In this document: piece after piece, positions 47,244 to 55,909 of the stretch
Layout: every line of letters starts with the position of its first letter
How positions within the stretch are numbered: position 1 is the first letter of the stretch
Origin: Janthinobacterium sp. CG3
Lineage (GTDB): Bacteria; Pseudomonadota; Gammaproteobacteria; Burkholderiales; Burkholderiaceae_D
NCBI RefSeq assembly: GCF_000344615.1
Contig: NZ_KB467824.1
Span: forward strand, 3,933,767 to 3,997,766
Length of the DNA: 64,000 nt
Direction: 5' to 3'
Program-made: the position numbers and the translations under genes
The notes under the pieces: model-generated
The model's database searches: none
Told to the model about the DNA's origin: nothing
The model's input: only the letters and a program-made list of their open reading frames with translations

Positions 47244-47441
47244 GCAGGCGACCTGGGACGGCCATCGCGGTATGTGAATATAAATAGCAAAGACAGGGAA
47301 AATTTATCATTTTGCTGCGGCGCACACAAGACGTAATATGGTCTTGTCCGGCACCGATACATGCGATCGAAAGATTCGATCCGGCGGGCCGGCGCTACTT
47401 GAACGGGTAACCATCATGAGAGAATTATTCGCAAACAGCTG
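47244..47441. repeat. Right copy of the lysR/DUF2917 promoter-region duplication
   Basis: This is the partner of 38891-39083. It retains about seven codons of a lysR start on the reverse strand (M-A-V-P-G-R-L against M-A-D-L-R-R-L) with no lysR body behind them. The divergent promoter region and the intact DUF2917 start follow. The two copies flank the whole T6SS cargo island in direct orientation. Confidence 0.8.
47312..47339 (+). promoter_or_regulatory. Probable promoter of the DUF2917 gene
   Basis: TTGCTG (47312-47317) and TAATAT (47334-47339) are 16 bases apart, 76 bases before the DUF2917 ATG. The same elements exist in the left copy (TTGTTG, TAATAG), where the -10 is slightly worse. 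Confidence 0.5.
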
Positions 47442-47760
47442 CTTTCATATCGCAGCCGGCCAAGCCGTCTCCGGCGTCGCCGGCCAAGCCCAGAGCCTGC
47501 GCATCGCCAGCGGCCGGGTCTGGCTCACCGTCGAGGGCGAGCTGGGCGACTACTGGCTCAGCGCCGGCGACAGCTTCGCCGTGCCGGCCGGCCGCCTGGT
47601 GGTGATCGAGGCAGACAAAGTGGCCAGCCGGGTCGACTTCAGCGGCGCGCGCCGACCGTCTATTGCGGCGGGACTGGGCGCGCAGTTGAACCGGCTGGCA
47701 CAGCGCTTGTCGGTCAGCAAGACCGGCGCCATGGGCTGCGCGCCATGCGGATCGCGCTGA
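47416..47760 (+). CDS. DUF2917 domain protein
   Basis: A 114-residue protein of the DUF2917 family. A small cupin-like beta domain is suggested by LRIASGRVWLTVEGELGDYWLSAGDSFAVPAGRLVVIEA (diagnostic GRVWLTVEG and LSAGDSFAVPAGRLVV). A C-terminal CAPCGSR contributes two cysteines. No function is known. Such genes are often divergent from a LysR regulator, and a duplicated piece of that regulator's promoter lies just upstream here. A clear terminator follows. Confidence 0.85.
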   Translation: MRELFANSCFHIAAGQAVSGVAGQAQSLRIASGRVWLTVEGELGDYWLSAGDSFAVPAGRLVVIEADKVASRVDFSGARRPSIAAGLGAQLNRLAQRLSVSKTGAMGCAPCGSR

Positions 47761-47809
47761 AGCGCGGCGGCGCCCGCGCCGGGCCGCTGACACCGGCGCA
47801 ACAAAAAGC

Positions 47810-47837
47810 AAGCCGCGATATTCGCGGCTTTCTTTTT
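47810..47837 (+). terminator. Rho-independent terminator after DUF2917
   Basis: A 9-base-pair stem AAGCCGCGA (47810-47818) / TCGCGGCTT (47822-47830) with a 3-base loop is followed by TCTTTTT on the forward strand, 50 bases after the DUF2917 stop. Confidence 0.8.
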
Positions 47838-47857
47838 GCCCGTTAACTTTACGCTGA

Positions 47858-48500
47858 CGTCTGCGCCACCCCGGCCCCGCCCGTCTCGCCCTGCCCGACG
47901 CCATCAGCTCCTACGCCGACACCATGAACCTGTGGGGCGCGCTCGGCATTGTATCCCCTTTCGGCGACAGGCAACGCCACGCGGCGGGCCGCTATCCGAT
48001 TGAACTGCTCAGGGACGAGAGCGGCATCGAAAACACGGCCGACGCCCTGGTCGCCCTGTTCAAGTCGGTATGCTCCAATGCCCGCACCATCGATGCGCTC
48101 TACACGATGCTGCGCGAAATGCTCGGCAATTGCTACGCGCACTCCGCGGTCACCGACGGGGTCTATGGCGTGCTGTGCGCGCAGGTCTGGCCCGCAGGGC
48201 GAAAAGCGCAGATTGCGCTGGCCGACACCGGCATCGGTATCCGCGCCTCGCTGGCGCAGAACGCGGCTGGCGGTGGCCCGCAAATTGCTGGAGCAAAACG
48301 ACGGCGTGTTGTATTTGCGCTCCGGGGTGGAAGCGTTCTGCCTTACCTCAAGCTATGCAGGAATATATGCCCCCAACGCGCCGTGGAATGGTACTTTATT
48401 GGCAATCGAATGGAATCTGGACGTTCAGATGGATATCGGTGCTGTCTATGATGGTTTTCCGCTGCCGGAGGGAATGAGTGATGATGATTTCGATTTTTAG
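47858..48500 (+). pseudogene. Broken ATP-binding (GHKL-type) protein gene
   Basis: Two forward frames each hold part of one protein. The first (open from 47858, ATG at 47924) reads LPDAISSYADTMNLWGALGI ... MLREMLGNCYAHS (the GHKL N box with its Asn) ... QIALADTGIGIRASLAQN (G1 box). Near 48258 the second frame takes over with LAVARKLLEQNDGVLYL and continues to a natural end at 48500 (PLPEGMSDDDFDF). The ATP-lid segment normally between these boxes is missing, so there is a deletion of perhaps 100 or more bases plus a frame change. A start codon for the N-terminus is also not evident. The protein would have been the partner of the STAS-like gene that follows. Confidence 0.75.
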
Positions 48501-48789
48501 CGCCAATATCGAAGAGCTCGCCAGGGAACTGACCACCCGCCCTGCCGGCGCACAGGCGCGGGCGCAGTTGCTGGCCCTGTTACGCGAGCACGAGTCCGTT
48601 GACATCGACTTTCGCCACCGCAGTCTGACGCCGTCGTTCGCCGACGAGTGCGTGGGCCAACTCGCGGCCCGGCTCGGACTCGACGCGTTCAAGCAGCGCG
48701 TGAAGCTGAGCAACCTCAGCGAGTCCAGCCGGCCGCTCGTCAAACACGTGATCCTGACGCGCTGCGCCGCCGCAGCCCTTCCCCGCTGA
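48481..48789 (+). CDS. STAS-like domain protein (DUF4325)
   Basis: A 102-residue protein matching the DUF4325 STAS-like pattern: VDIDFRHRSLTPSFADECVGQLAARLGLDAFKQRVKLSNLSESSRPLVKHVIL (diagnostic SLTPSFADECVGQL and VKLSNLS). It overlaps the end of the broken ATP-binding gene, and GGAGGG lies 8 bases before the ATG at 48481. In known pairs the ATP-binding protein and the STAS-like protein probably act as a kinase and anti-anti-sigma-like switch. Here the kinase half is damaged, so this gene may be an orphan on its way to decay. Confidence 0.75.
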   Translation: MMISIFSANIEELARELTTRPAGAQARAQLLALLREHESVDIDFRHRSLTPSFADECVGQLAARLGLDAFKQRVKLSNLSESSRPLVKHVILTRCAAAALPR

Positions 48790-48813
48790 GCACTGAGCAC
48801 TGAGCACTGAGCA
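48787..48813. repeat. Tandem 7-base repeat (TGAGCAC)
   Basis: Three full copies plus six bases of a fourth copy of TGAGCAC begin exactly at the TGA stop of the STAS-like gene. Because the first copy includes the stop codon, changes in copy number would not alter the protein. Confidence 0.8.
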
Positions 48814-48852
48814 GGGCCAGCCTTTACCCGCCGCGGCACGATGGGTAACGAG

Positions 48853-48891
48853 AAAAAAAACCCGCCATCCACAGGATGTACGGGTTTTTTT
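48853..48891. terminator. Bidirectional terminator between the STAS-like gene and ychF
   Basis: An A-rich arm AAAAACCCG pairs with CGGGTTTTT, with an inner CATCC/GGATG pair. A runs on one side and T runs on the other let it stop both the forward STAS-like transcript and the reverse ychF transcript. Confidence 0.8.
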
Positions 48892-48923
48892 AGATTGTCC
48901 GCCGCCGTTCGGCGGCGATCCAA

Positions 48924-50015
48924 TTAGACGTTGAACAGGAAGTTCAGCACGTCGCCATCCTTGACCACGTATTCCTTGCCCTCGGCGCGCATCTTGCCCG
49001 CCTCTTTCGAGCCGGCTTCGCCCTTGTAGGCGACGAAGTCGTCGTAGGCGATGGTCTGGGCGCGGATAAAGCCGCGCTCGAAGTCGGTGTGGATCACGCC
49101 GGCCGCCTGCGGGCCGGTGGCGCCGACGTGGATGGTCCAGGCGCGCACTTCCTTGACGCCGGCGGTGAAGTAGGTTTGCAGGCCGAGCAGCTTGTAGGCG
49201 GCGCGGATCAAGCGGTCCAGGCCGGGTTCCTGCATGCCCATGTCGCTCAGGAAGGCTTCCTTGTCGGCGTCGTCGAGGTCGGCGATTTCCGATTCGATCG
49301 AGGCGCAGATGGCGACCATCGGCGCGTTTTGCGAGGCGGCGTAGGCGGCCAGCTGGTCCAGCAGCGGGTTGTTGACGAAGCCGGTGTCGGAAACGTTGCC
49401 GACGTACATGGCCGGCTTGGCGGTGATCAGGCACAGCGGCTTGATCAGCGCCATTTCCTCGGCGTCCAGGCCGAGCGCGCGCACCGGCTTGGCGTCGTTC
49501 AGATGCGGCATGATGCGTTCGAGCAGCGCCACCAGCTTGGCCGCGTCCTTGTCGCCGGAGCGGGCCTTCTTGTGCTCGCGGTGGATGGCTTTTTCAACCG
49601 TGCCCATGTCGGCCAGCGCCAGCTCGGTCTGGATCACTTCGATGTCGTCGAGCGGGCTGATCTTGCCGGCCACGTGGATCACGTTGTCGTCTTCGAAGCA
49701 GCGCACCACGTTGACGATGGCGTCGGTTTCGCGGATGTGCGACAGGAACTGGTTGCCCAGGCCCTCGCCCTTCGACGCGCCCGCCACCAGGCCGGCGATG
49801 TCGACGAATTCGACGATGGCGTTGACCAAGCGCTCCGGCTTGACGATGGCGGCCAGCGCCGCCATGCGCGGGTCCGGCACCTCGACGACGCCGACGTTCG
49901 GCTCGATGGTGCAGAACGGGTAGTTCTCGGCCGGGATGCCGGCCTTGGTCAGGGCGTTGAAGAGGGTGGACTTGCCGACGTTAGGCAGGCCGACGATGCC
50001 GCATTGGAGACTCAT
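48924..50015 (-). CDS. ychF: Redox-regulated ATPase YchF
   Basis: A 363-residue Obg-family P-loop protein. The G1 loop is [19 protein letters not shown] (about residues 8-26), [21 protein letters not shown] is the G3 region, and a TGS domain closes the C-terminus ([37 protein letters not shown]). YchF/Ola1 hydrolyses ATP rather than GTP and is linked to ribosomes and oxidative stress. In many genomes it neighbours pth; here an exported transglutaminase-like gene lies between them. Confidence 0.97.
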   Translation of the reverse strand: MSLQCGIVGLPNVGKSTLFNALTKAGIPAENYPFCTIEPNVGVVEVPDPRMAALAAIVKPERLVNAIVEFVDIAGLVAGASKGEGLGNQFLSHIRETDAIVNVVRCFEDDNVIHVAGKISPLDDIEVIQTELALADMGTVEKAIHREHKKARSGDKDAAKLVALLERIMPHLNDAKPVRALGLDAEEMALIKPLCLITAKPAMYVGNVSDTGFVNNPLLDQLAAYAASQNAPMVAICASIESEIADLDDADKEAFLSDMGMQEPGLDRLIRAAYKLLGLQTYFTAGVKEVRAWTIHVGATGPQAAGVIHTDFERGFIRAQTIAYDDFVAYKGEAGSKEAGKMRAEGKEYVVKDGDVLNFLFNV

Positions 50016-50323
50016 GGAAAACCTTTAATAATCAAAGCACGACCGCGCCGGCGGGCGGCGCTGGGGCGGTGCTGGTAGAGAAAACGGGGCGCCTGGCCGC
50101 ATTTTCGGGAAATGGTATTGTTGTGCAGCGTTCAGGGGTCAATTGTAACCTTCCCGCAGGCTCTCTTCAAAAGAGTTATGCGCCGGCGCCGCCGATTTAC
50201 GCCGCAAGCGCCGCCGCCGCGCCGCCGCCGCAAGCCCGCTTGCGTTGCCTCAAGGGGCGTCGCGGCCGCCAAACTACCATTCCTGAACCGGCGCGCCGTC
50301 CGCCGCCCGCCCAGGAGTCCGAC
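50016..50323. other. Intergenic region between ychF and the DUF3857 gene
   Basis: This divergent interval of 308 bases holds no convincing gene; the frame entering from upstream of 50324 is Pro/Arg-rich low-complexity. A short hairpin (CTCTTCAAAAGAG, about 50162-50174) and a long GCC-rich run are the only visible structures. Promoters for both flanking genes must lie here, but no clear hexamers were found. Confidence 0.4.
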
Positions 50324-52186
50324 ATGTGCCTTGCCTTCTCGCCCGCGCGGCGCCTCGCCGCCGCCCTGCTCGCGGCCGCCTGCCGCGCCGCGGCGGCGCA
50401 CGACAGCGGCACCGACCCGTCGCTGGTGATCGAGCGCTTCGCGCAGTCGTACGTGGTCGAGGCCGACGGCAGTTACACGCTGACGGTGGAGGACGAGCGC
50501 CGCATCGCGCAGCAACGCGCGGTCGGCCCGCACAGCCAGTACTACATCAGTTACAACGGCACGCTCGACAGCGTCGACGCCATCGCCGCCTACACCGAGA
50601 AGCCGGACGGGCGCCGCCTGGCCGTCGGCCCCGGCCAGATCAAAGACCAGCACGAGGCGGTCTCGGCCGAGGCGCCGGTGTTCCAGGACATCCGCGTCAA
50701 AGTGATCGTCTTCCCCGACGTGGCGGTGGGCGACCGGCTGGTGCTGCGTTATGTGCTCAAGCGCAGCGGCGCCCTCTTCCCCGGCCATTTCGAGGACTTG
50801 TCGTCGTCGCAGTTTTTCCTCAACAAGGCCTTCAGCCTGCGCTACGACTTGCCGGCCGGGATGCCGCTGTACGCCGACGCGCGCGGCTTCCGGCCGGTGG
50901 CGCTGGCCAGCCCGCCGGGCAGGCGGCGTTACCAGTGGGACTACGTGCCGGGCGACAACGAGCGTATCGAAGCCGATTCGGTCAGCTACCTCGACTACGG
51001 CAAGCGCCTGGCGGTGTCGACCTTCGCCGACTACGCCGCCTTCGCGCGCGCCTTCGAGGCCGGCGCGCGCGGGCGCGCCGCGGTGACGCCGGCGATCGCC
51101 GCGCTGGCGCGCCAGCTCACGGCCAGCCGCGCCGCGCCGCGCGAGCAAGCCCTGGCGCTGAGCGACTGGGTGCGCAAGCACATCCGCTATGTCGCGCTGT
51201 ACATCGGCCCCGGCGGCGTGGTGCCGCAGGCCGCCGGCGAGGTGCTGGCGCGCCGCTACGGCGACTGCAAGGACCAGGCCGCGCTGCTGCAGGCGCTGCT
51301 GGGCGCGGCCGGCATCGACAGCACCGGCGCGCTGCTCAACAACGGCAACGTGTTCCAGTTGCCCGGCGTGCCGACGCTGGGCATCTTCAACCATATCATC
51401 ACCTACGTGCCCGGCCTGGACCTGTACCTGGACCCGACCGCCGAGGCCATCGCCGCCGGCTACCTGCCCGAGCGCGACCTGGGCAAGCCGGTGTTGCTGA
51501 CCAAAACGGGCCGCCTGGCCGCCACCCCGGCGGCCCAGCCGGGACGCAGCCGCAACGCCATCACCTTCCAGATTGGCAAGAACGGCAACAGCCTGTTCCG
51601 CGTCGCCAAGACCAGCGCCGGCGCCAGCGCCGAGCCGTACCGGCAGGCGCTGCGCGGCATCGGCCAGGCCGAGCGCGACGCGCTGGTCGAACGCATGCTG
51701 CAGGGCGCCGGCCAGCGCGGCTACGGCGTGCTCGACCCGGGCCGGCTCGACGGCGCCGGCGACGAGTATCAAATGGTGTTTGCCGGGGTCAGCGACAGCG
51801 TCGCCAACCTGCCGGGGCAGGCCGGCGTCGCCACCTCGTTCAGCTTCTGGGGCGGCGTCACCGAGGCGGTGCTGGCGCTGGCGCAGGAAAAGGAGCGCAG
51901 CCAGGACTACGTCTGCCCGGCCGTCGACAGCGAGGACCAGAGCGGCTTCGAGTTCGCCCCCGAGGTCGCCATCCTGGCGCTGCCGGCGGCGCTGGCGCTG
52001 CGCCAGGACAGGCTCGACTACCGCGCCGACTACACGCGCGCCGGCAACACCGTGACGGTGCGGCGGCGCCTCGTGTTCAGCCCGCCCGGCATGGTGTGCA
52101 CGGCGGCCGACTTCCAGCGCCTGCGCCCGATGGTCGAGCGCATGCTGCGCGACCTGAAGAGCCAGATCATCGTCGAGGCGCGCTAG
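50324..52186 (+). CDS. Exported DUF3857 / transglutaminase-like protein
   Basis: A 620-residue protein with a signal peptide (residues 1 to about 26, ending RAAAAHD). A DUF3857 domain (about 30-230; SLVIERFAQSYVVEADGSYTLTVEDE, diagnostic YVVEADGSYTLTVEDE) is followed by a transglutaminase-like cysteine-protease fold (about 270-380). Candidate catalytic residues are the Cys in RYGDCKDQAALLQALL, the His in GIFNHIITYV and the Asp in LYLDPTAE. It would act in the periplasm or outside; substrate and role are unknown. It stands alone, convergent with pth. Confidence 0.85.
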   Translation: MCLAFSPARRLAAALLAAACRAAAAHDSGTDPSLVIERFAQSYVVEADGSYTLTVEDERRIAQQRAVGPHSQYYISYNGTLDSVDAIAAYTEKPDGRRLAVGPGQIKDQHEAVSAEAPVFQDIRVKVIVFPDVAVGDRLVLRYVLKRSGALFPGHFEDLSSSQFFLNKAFSLRYDLPAGMPLYADARGFRPVALASPPGRRRYQWDYVPGDNERIEADSVSYLDYGKRLAVSTFADYAAFARAFEAGARGRAAVTPAIAALARQLTASRAAPREQALALSDWVRKHIRYVALYIGPGGVVPQAAGEVLARRYGDCKDQAALLQALLGAAGIDSTGALLNNGNVFQLPGVPTLGIFNHIITYVPGLDLYLDPTAEAIAAGYLPERDLGKPVLLTKTGRLAATPAAQPGRSRNAITFQIGKNGNSLFRVAKTSAGASAEPYRQALRGIGQAERDALVERMLQGAGQRGYGVLDPGRLDGAGDEYQMVFAGVSDSVANLPGQAGVATSFSFWGGVTEAVLALAQEKERSQDYVCPAVDSEDQSGFEFAPEVAILALPAALALRQDRLDYRADYTRAGNTVTVRRRLVFSPPGMVCTAADFQRLRPMVERMLRDLKSQIIVEAR

Positions 52187-52230
52187 GAAACGCCGCGCCG
52201 GCCTCGCGTTCTTGCTGGGGGGGGCGCCGG

Positions 52231-52818
52231 CTACGCGGCGGTATGCAACTGCATCGTCGCGATGTCCATCTTGCCTTCGCAGGCCAGCGGCAGCACGCGC
52301 AGGCTTTTTTCAATCGCCTCGTCGATCAGCGCCTGCTCTTCCTTGCGCGGGCGGTGCAGCACGAAGTCGGCCACGGCCTGCTGCGAGGCGGTGGTACGCG
52401 GGTGGCCGATGCCTAGGCGCAGGCGCCAGTAGTCCTGCGTGCCGAGCGCGGCGGTGATGTCCTTGAGGCCGTTGTGGCCGCCGGCCGAGCCGCCCTTCTT
52501 CATCTTGGCCACGCCGGGCGCCAGGTCGAGTTCGTCGTGCACCACCAGCACCTCGTCGGGCGCGATCTTGTAGAAGCGCGCCAGCGCGCCGACCGACTGG
52601 CCGGAGCGGTTCATGAAGGTTTGCGGCTCCAGCAACCACACTTCGCGCCCGCCGACCGCGGTTTTCGCGACCAGCGCGTTAAAACGCGATTCGCGCTGCA
52701 GGCGCGCGCCGGGCAGGCTATTGGCGAGCTGGTCCACCAGCCAGAAGCCGGCGTTGTGGCGGGTTTGTTCGTATTCGGGGCCGGGGTTGCCGAGGCCGAC
52801 GATCAGGCGAATGGGCAT
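52231..52818 (-). CDS. pth: Peptidyl-tRNA hydrolase
   Basis: A 195-residue Pth: [27 protein letters not shown] with Asn and the catalytic His in [30 protein letters not shown] and GGHNGLKDI. It recycles peptidyl-tRNA. The ATG at 52818 ([13 protein letters not shown]) is used; an in-frame ATG 15 codons earlier gives non-conserved sequence. A terminator lies between it and rplY, the usual upstream partner. Confidence 0.96.
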   Translation of the reverse strand: MPIRLIVGLGNPGPEYEQTRHNAGFWLVDQLANSLPGARLQRESRFNALVAKTAVGGREVWLLEPQTFMNRSGQSVGALARFYKIAPDEVLVVHDELDLAPGVAKMKKGGSAGGHNGLKDITAALGTQDYWRLRLGIGHPRTTASQQAVADFVLHRPRKEEQALIDEAIEKSLRVLPLACEGKMDIATMQLHTAA

Positions 52819-52864
52819 GGGATAGTGGGAGAGGAAAATGCGATTATGGCGGAAAACGGGCAAT

Positions 52865-52889
52865 AAAAAACCCGCCAGGCGGGTTTTTT
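52865..52889 (-). terminator. Terminator between rplY and pth
   Basis: AAAAAACCCGCC pairs with GGCGGGTTTTTT around a single-base centre. It has T runs on both strands and lies 37 bases past the rplY stop. Confidence 0.8.
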
Positions 52890-52925
52890 ATCGATGCGGC
52901 CGCCAGGCGGCCGCTTCGTCGAGTA

Positions 52926-53558
52926 TTACTTCTTGCCTTTTTTGGCGGCTGGAGCAGCGGCAGCGCCTTCAGCAGGAGCGGCGGCTTCGGCCGACACGTG
53001 GCCAGCCGGCACCAGGGCGGTGGCAACGGTTTGGTTCTTGCCGTGGGCGATCACGGTAACGCCTTCCGGCAGGGTCAGGTCGGCCAGGTGGATCGAATGA
53101 CCGACGTCGATGGTCGACAGGTCAACGGTGATGAACTCTGGCAGGTTGCCTGGCAGGCAGGAAACTTCCACTTCGTTCAGCACGTGGCTGATGGTGGCGG
53201 CGTGCAGTTTGACGGCAGGCGAGACGTCGGCGTTGGTGAAATGCAGCGCCACTTTCATCTGGATAGCCTGGTCGGCCAGGACGCGCTGGAAGTCGGCGTG
53301 CAGAACCAGTTGCTTGTACGCGTGGACTTGGAAGTCGCGCAGCAGAACTTGCTGGGTGGCGCCGTCGATTTCCAATTCCAGGATCGACGAGTGGAAGACT
53401 TCTTTTTTCAGCGCGTGGTACAGCGCGTTGTGGTCCAGCGAGATCTTGACCGGGGCTTCGGTGCCACCGTAGACGATACCTGGGGTTTGGCCGGAAATAC
53501 GCAGGCGGCGGCTCGCTCCGGTACCTTGCAGTTCACGTTTAAATGCGATAACTTTCAT
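52926..53558 (-). CDS. rplY: 50S ribosomal protein L25 / Ctc
   Basis: A 210-residue long-form L25 (TL5/Ctc type). The 5S rRNA-binding domain is about 1-90 ([43 protein letters not shown]). A beta C-terminal domain (about 95-185: [23 protein letters not shown]) and an Ala/Lys-rich tail follow. The ATG at 53558 gives [10 protein letters not shown]. It is downstream of prs, as in most proteobacteria (prs-rplY-pth-ychF). Confidence 0.95.
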   Translation of the reverse strand: MKVIAFKRELQGTGASRRLRISGQTPGIVYGGTEAPVKISLDHNALYHALKKEVFHSSILELEIDGATQQVLLRDFQVHAYKQLVLHADFQRVLADQAIQMKVALHFTNADVSPAVKLHAATISHVLNEVEVSCLPGNLPEFITVDLSTIDVGHSIHLADLTLPEGVTVIAHGKNQTVATALVPAGHVSAEAAAPAEGAAAAPAAKKGKK

Positions 53559-53731
53559 GTGTTGCTCCAAAAAGAACGAGGCTTGCGCCGCGCGTTGTGA
53601 AGTCCCCCGCGACCAGGAGACTTCGGGAAATGGGCGCGGCAGCCGCGCCCAAGAAGACGGTGGAAACTACAGCGGCGCAACCGGCAAATCTGCCGGCCGC
53701 GCCGCTAACATACTGCCGGTGTTCCCGGTGT

Positions 53732-54682
53732 TTAGTCGATGAACAGCGAAATGACCGAATCGCCCTTGATGATGCGCTTGAACGTTTCCGCGAGCAGCGG
53801 CGCGCAGGTCAGTTGGCGGATCTTGCCGCAGGCCAGGGCCGCTTCCGACAGCGGAATCGTGTCGGTGACGACCAGCTCGTCCAGCGACGAGGCGCTGATG
53901 CGCTCGATCGCCGGGCCGGACAGGACCGCGTGGGTGCAATACGCGACGACTTTCTTGGCGCCGCGTTCCTTCAACACTTCGGCGGCCTTGGTCAGCGTGC
54001 CGGCGGTGTCGACCATGTCATCCATGATCACGCAATTGCGCCCTTCGACTTCGCCGATGATGTTCATCACTTCCGACACGTTCGCCTTCGGGCGGCGCTT
54101 GTCGATGATGGCCAGGTCGCAACCGAGGCGCTTGGCCAGCGCGCGGGCGCGCACCACGCCGCCGACGTCGGGCGAGACCACCAGCAAATCCTGGTAGTTT
54201 TTCTTTTGCAGGTCGCCCAGCAGAATCGGCGAGGCGTAGATATTGTCGACCGGGATGTCAAAGAAGCCTTGGATCTGGTCGGCGTGCAAGTCCATGATCA
54301 GGACGCGCTCGACGCCGGCTTTTTCCAGCATGTTGGCGACGACTTTGGCGGAAATGGCCACGCGCGCCGAACGCGGGCGGCGGTCTTGGCGGGCGTAGCC
54401 GAAATACGGGATCGCGGCGGTGATGCGGCCGGCGGATGCGCGTTTCAGGGCGTCGACCATCAGCATGATTTCCATCAGGCTGTCGTTGGTCGGGGCGCAG
54501 GTCGATTGCAATACAAAGACATCCTTGCCGCGCACGTTTTCGTTGATCTCGACCATGACTTCGCCGTCGGAAAACTTCGTCACATTGGCCTTGCCGAGGG
54601 GGATGCCGAGGTTTTTTGCGACCCCTTCTGCCAAAGCCGGATTAGCGTTGCCGGTAAAAACCATCAGGTTTTCGTAAGCCAT
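53732..54682 (-). CDS. prs: Ribose-phosphate pyrophosphokinase
   Basis: A 316-residue PRPP synthetase: [66 protein letters not shown] (flexible catalytic loop), and the PRPP-binding motif [15 protein letters not shown]. It makes PRPP from ribose-5-phosphate and ATP for nucleotide, His and Trp synthesis. The ATG at 54682 ([12 protein letters not shown]) is the usual start. tRNA-Gln lies just upstream in the same direction. Confidence 0.97.
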   Translation of the reverse strand: MAYENLMVFTGNANPALAEGVAKNLGIPLGKANVTKFSDGEVMVEINENVRGKDVFVLQSTCAPTNDSLMEIMLMVDALKRASAGRITAAIPYFGYARQDRRPRSARVAISAKVVANMLEKAGVERVLIMDLHADQIQGFFDIPVDNIYASPILLGDLQKKNYQDLLVVSPDVGGVVRARALAKRLGCDLAIIDKRRPKANVSEVMNIIGEVEGRNCVIMDDMVDTAGTLTKAAEVLKERGAKKVVAYCTHAVLSGPAIERISASSLDELVVTDTIPLSEAALACGKIRQLTCAPLLAETFKRIIKGDSVISLFID

Positions 54683-54839
54683 GGAGGAGTCCCAAGAGGT
54701 AAGCGTTGAATCTTGAAAAGTCACAAGCCGGGCAAAGGCCCGGCTGCGCTGTGTTTAGGATGGACCGCGTTTGCGGGTACACCTATCTTGCCCTGACTGG
54801 ACGCTGACTTCGCATCGACAGATTTGCAGGAGCAACTAA

Positions 54840-54916
54840 TGGCAGGGGAAGAAGGATTCGAACCTTCGCATGCTGGAATCAAAATCCAGTGCCTTAACCA
54901 GCTTGGCGATTCCCCT
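54840..54916 (-). tRNA. tRNA-Gln (anticodon TTG)
   Basis: Read on the reverse strand it begins AGGGGAATCGCCAAGC and ends TTCCCCTGCCA, with a 7-base-pair acceptor stem, encoded CCA, a D arm, an anticodon stem CTGGA/TCCAG around TTTTGAT (anticodon TTG), and a GGTTCGAATCC T arm. The length is 77 bases. It lies between ispE and prs, as in many gamma- and betaproteobacteria. Confidence 0.95.
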
Positions 54917-54991
54917 ACGCAACTGACTGCTTTCCGTCATGGCCAGTATTCTAGCGCCTATTCAACGTAAAGCCAAATTTATTTTTCCTGC

Positions 54992-55909
54992 TTACAACAT
55001 TTGCAACATTCTCTCCAGAGGATGGCGGCTCAGCGCTTTCGCCTTCCAGGCGACCCAGACCGCGGGCACCTTGCCGAGCACCGCATCGGCTGCGCTTGCG
55101 CTGGGAAACGCGCAAAACACGCAAGCGCCGGAGCCAGTCATCCTGGCCTTGCCGTGGCGCCCCAGCCATTCTATCGCCTCTGCTACCGGCGGGAATAAGC
55201 GGCTTGCCACTTGCTGCAAATCGTTTTCGCCAAATTCGCCCACGTCGCGCTGCAACATGAGGTGCCTGGAAAAGTCCGCTATTGTGACGAGTTTTGTGTC
55301 CCGTGTCAAATCTTCGGCGCAAAATATCGCGGCGGTCGGCACCGCGACGCCGGGTTCGATGACGACATACCAACAATCCGGCGTGACGACGGCGCGCAAC
55401 GCCTCCCCCACCCCCTCGGCGAAGGCGCTTTCACCGAAAATGAAGAACGGAATGTCGGCGCCCAGCGGCAGGCCCAGCGCCATCAACTCGGCGCGCGTCA
55501 GGCCGGCCCGCCATAGCTGGTTCAGCGCCATCAGCGCGGTGGCGGCGTCGGACGAACCGCCGCCCAGGCCGCCGCCCATCGGCAGGATCTTCTCGACTTC
55601 GATGTCGACGCCGGGCGGCAGCGCGCCGCTGCGGCGCAGCACCTCGGCCTGCAGCAGCGTGGCCGCGCGGATGATCAAGTCTTGCCGCTCCGGCACGCCG
55701 GGCAGGTCGGTGACGCGGCGGATCGCGCTGTCGCCGCGCAGCTGGAAATGCAGCACGTCGCCGCGCTCGACCAGCTGGAACACGGTTTGCAGCAAGTGGT
55801 AGCCGTCGGCGCGGCGGCCGTTGACGTGCAGGAAAAGGTTCAGCTTGGCCGGGGCCGGGCAATCGCGCAGGCCGGCAAGCGGCGTACCCGCATTGGTGGG
55901 CGCGCTCAC
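54992..55909 (-). CDS. ispE: 4-diphosphocytidyl-2-C-methyl-D-erythritol kinase
   Basis: A 305-residue GHMP kinase of the MEP isoprenoid pathway. PAPAKLNLFLHVNGRRADGYH carries the CDP-ME-binding motif, GGGLGGGSSDAATAL the ATP loop (about residues 104-118), and MTGSGACVFCAF the C-terminal GHMP motif. The start is GTG at 55909 overlapping the lolB stop as GTGA; no ATG exists before the conserved N-terminus. It is third in TPR-lolB-ispE. Confidence 0.93.
   Translation of the reverse strand: MSAPTNAGTPLAGLRDCPAPAKLNLFLHVNGRRADGYHLLQTVFQLVERGDVLHFQLRGDSAIRRVTDLPGVPERQDLIIRAATLLQAEVLRRSGALPPGVDIEVEKILPMGGGLGGGSSDAATALMALNQLWRAGLTRAELMALGLPLGADIPFFIFGESAFAEGVGEALRAVVTPDCWYVVIEPGVAVPTAAIFCAEDLTRDTKLVTIADFSRHLMLQRDVGEFGENDLQQVASRLFPPVAEAIEWLGRHGKARMTGSGACVFCAFPSASAADAVLGKVPAVWVAWKAKALSRHPLERMLQML

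Noticed and set aside
47074-47244. Search for a sigma-54 promoter before vgrG, prompted by rpoN in the window
   Set aside because: TGGCAGACCAAGATGTTAC has a GG at one end but lacks the GC at the right spacing, so no -24/-12 promoter is claimed.
47129-47362. Small reverse-strand frame similar in translation to one at 38536-39003
   Set aside because: The similarity comes from the duplicated promoter DNA, not from a conserved peptide; neither frame has a ribosome binding site or family resemblance.
50197-50260. GCC-rich repetitive run resembling a repeat array
   Set aside because: There are no regular repeat-spacer units; it is GC-biased low-complexity sequence, not CRISPR.
53632-53650. Perfect 8-base hairpin GGGCGCGG/CCGCGCCC between rplY and prs considered as terminator
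   Set aside because: No T tract follows on either strand, and prs-rplY are commonly cotranscribed, so a terminator call is not supported.
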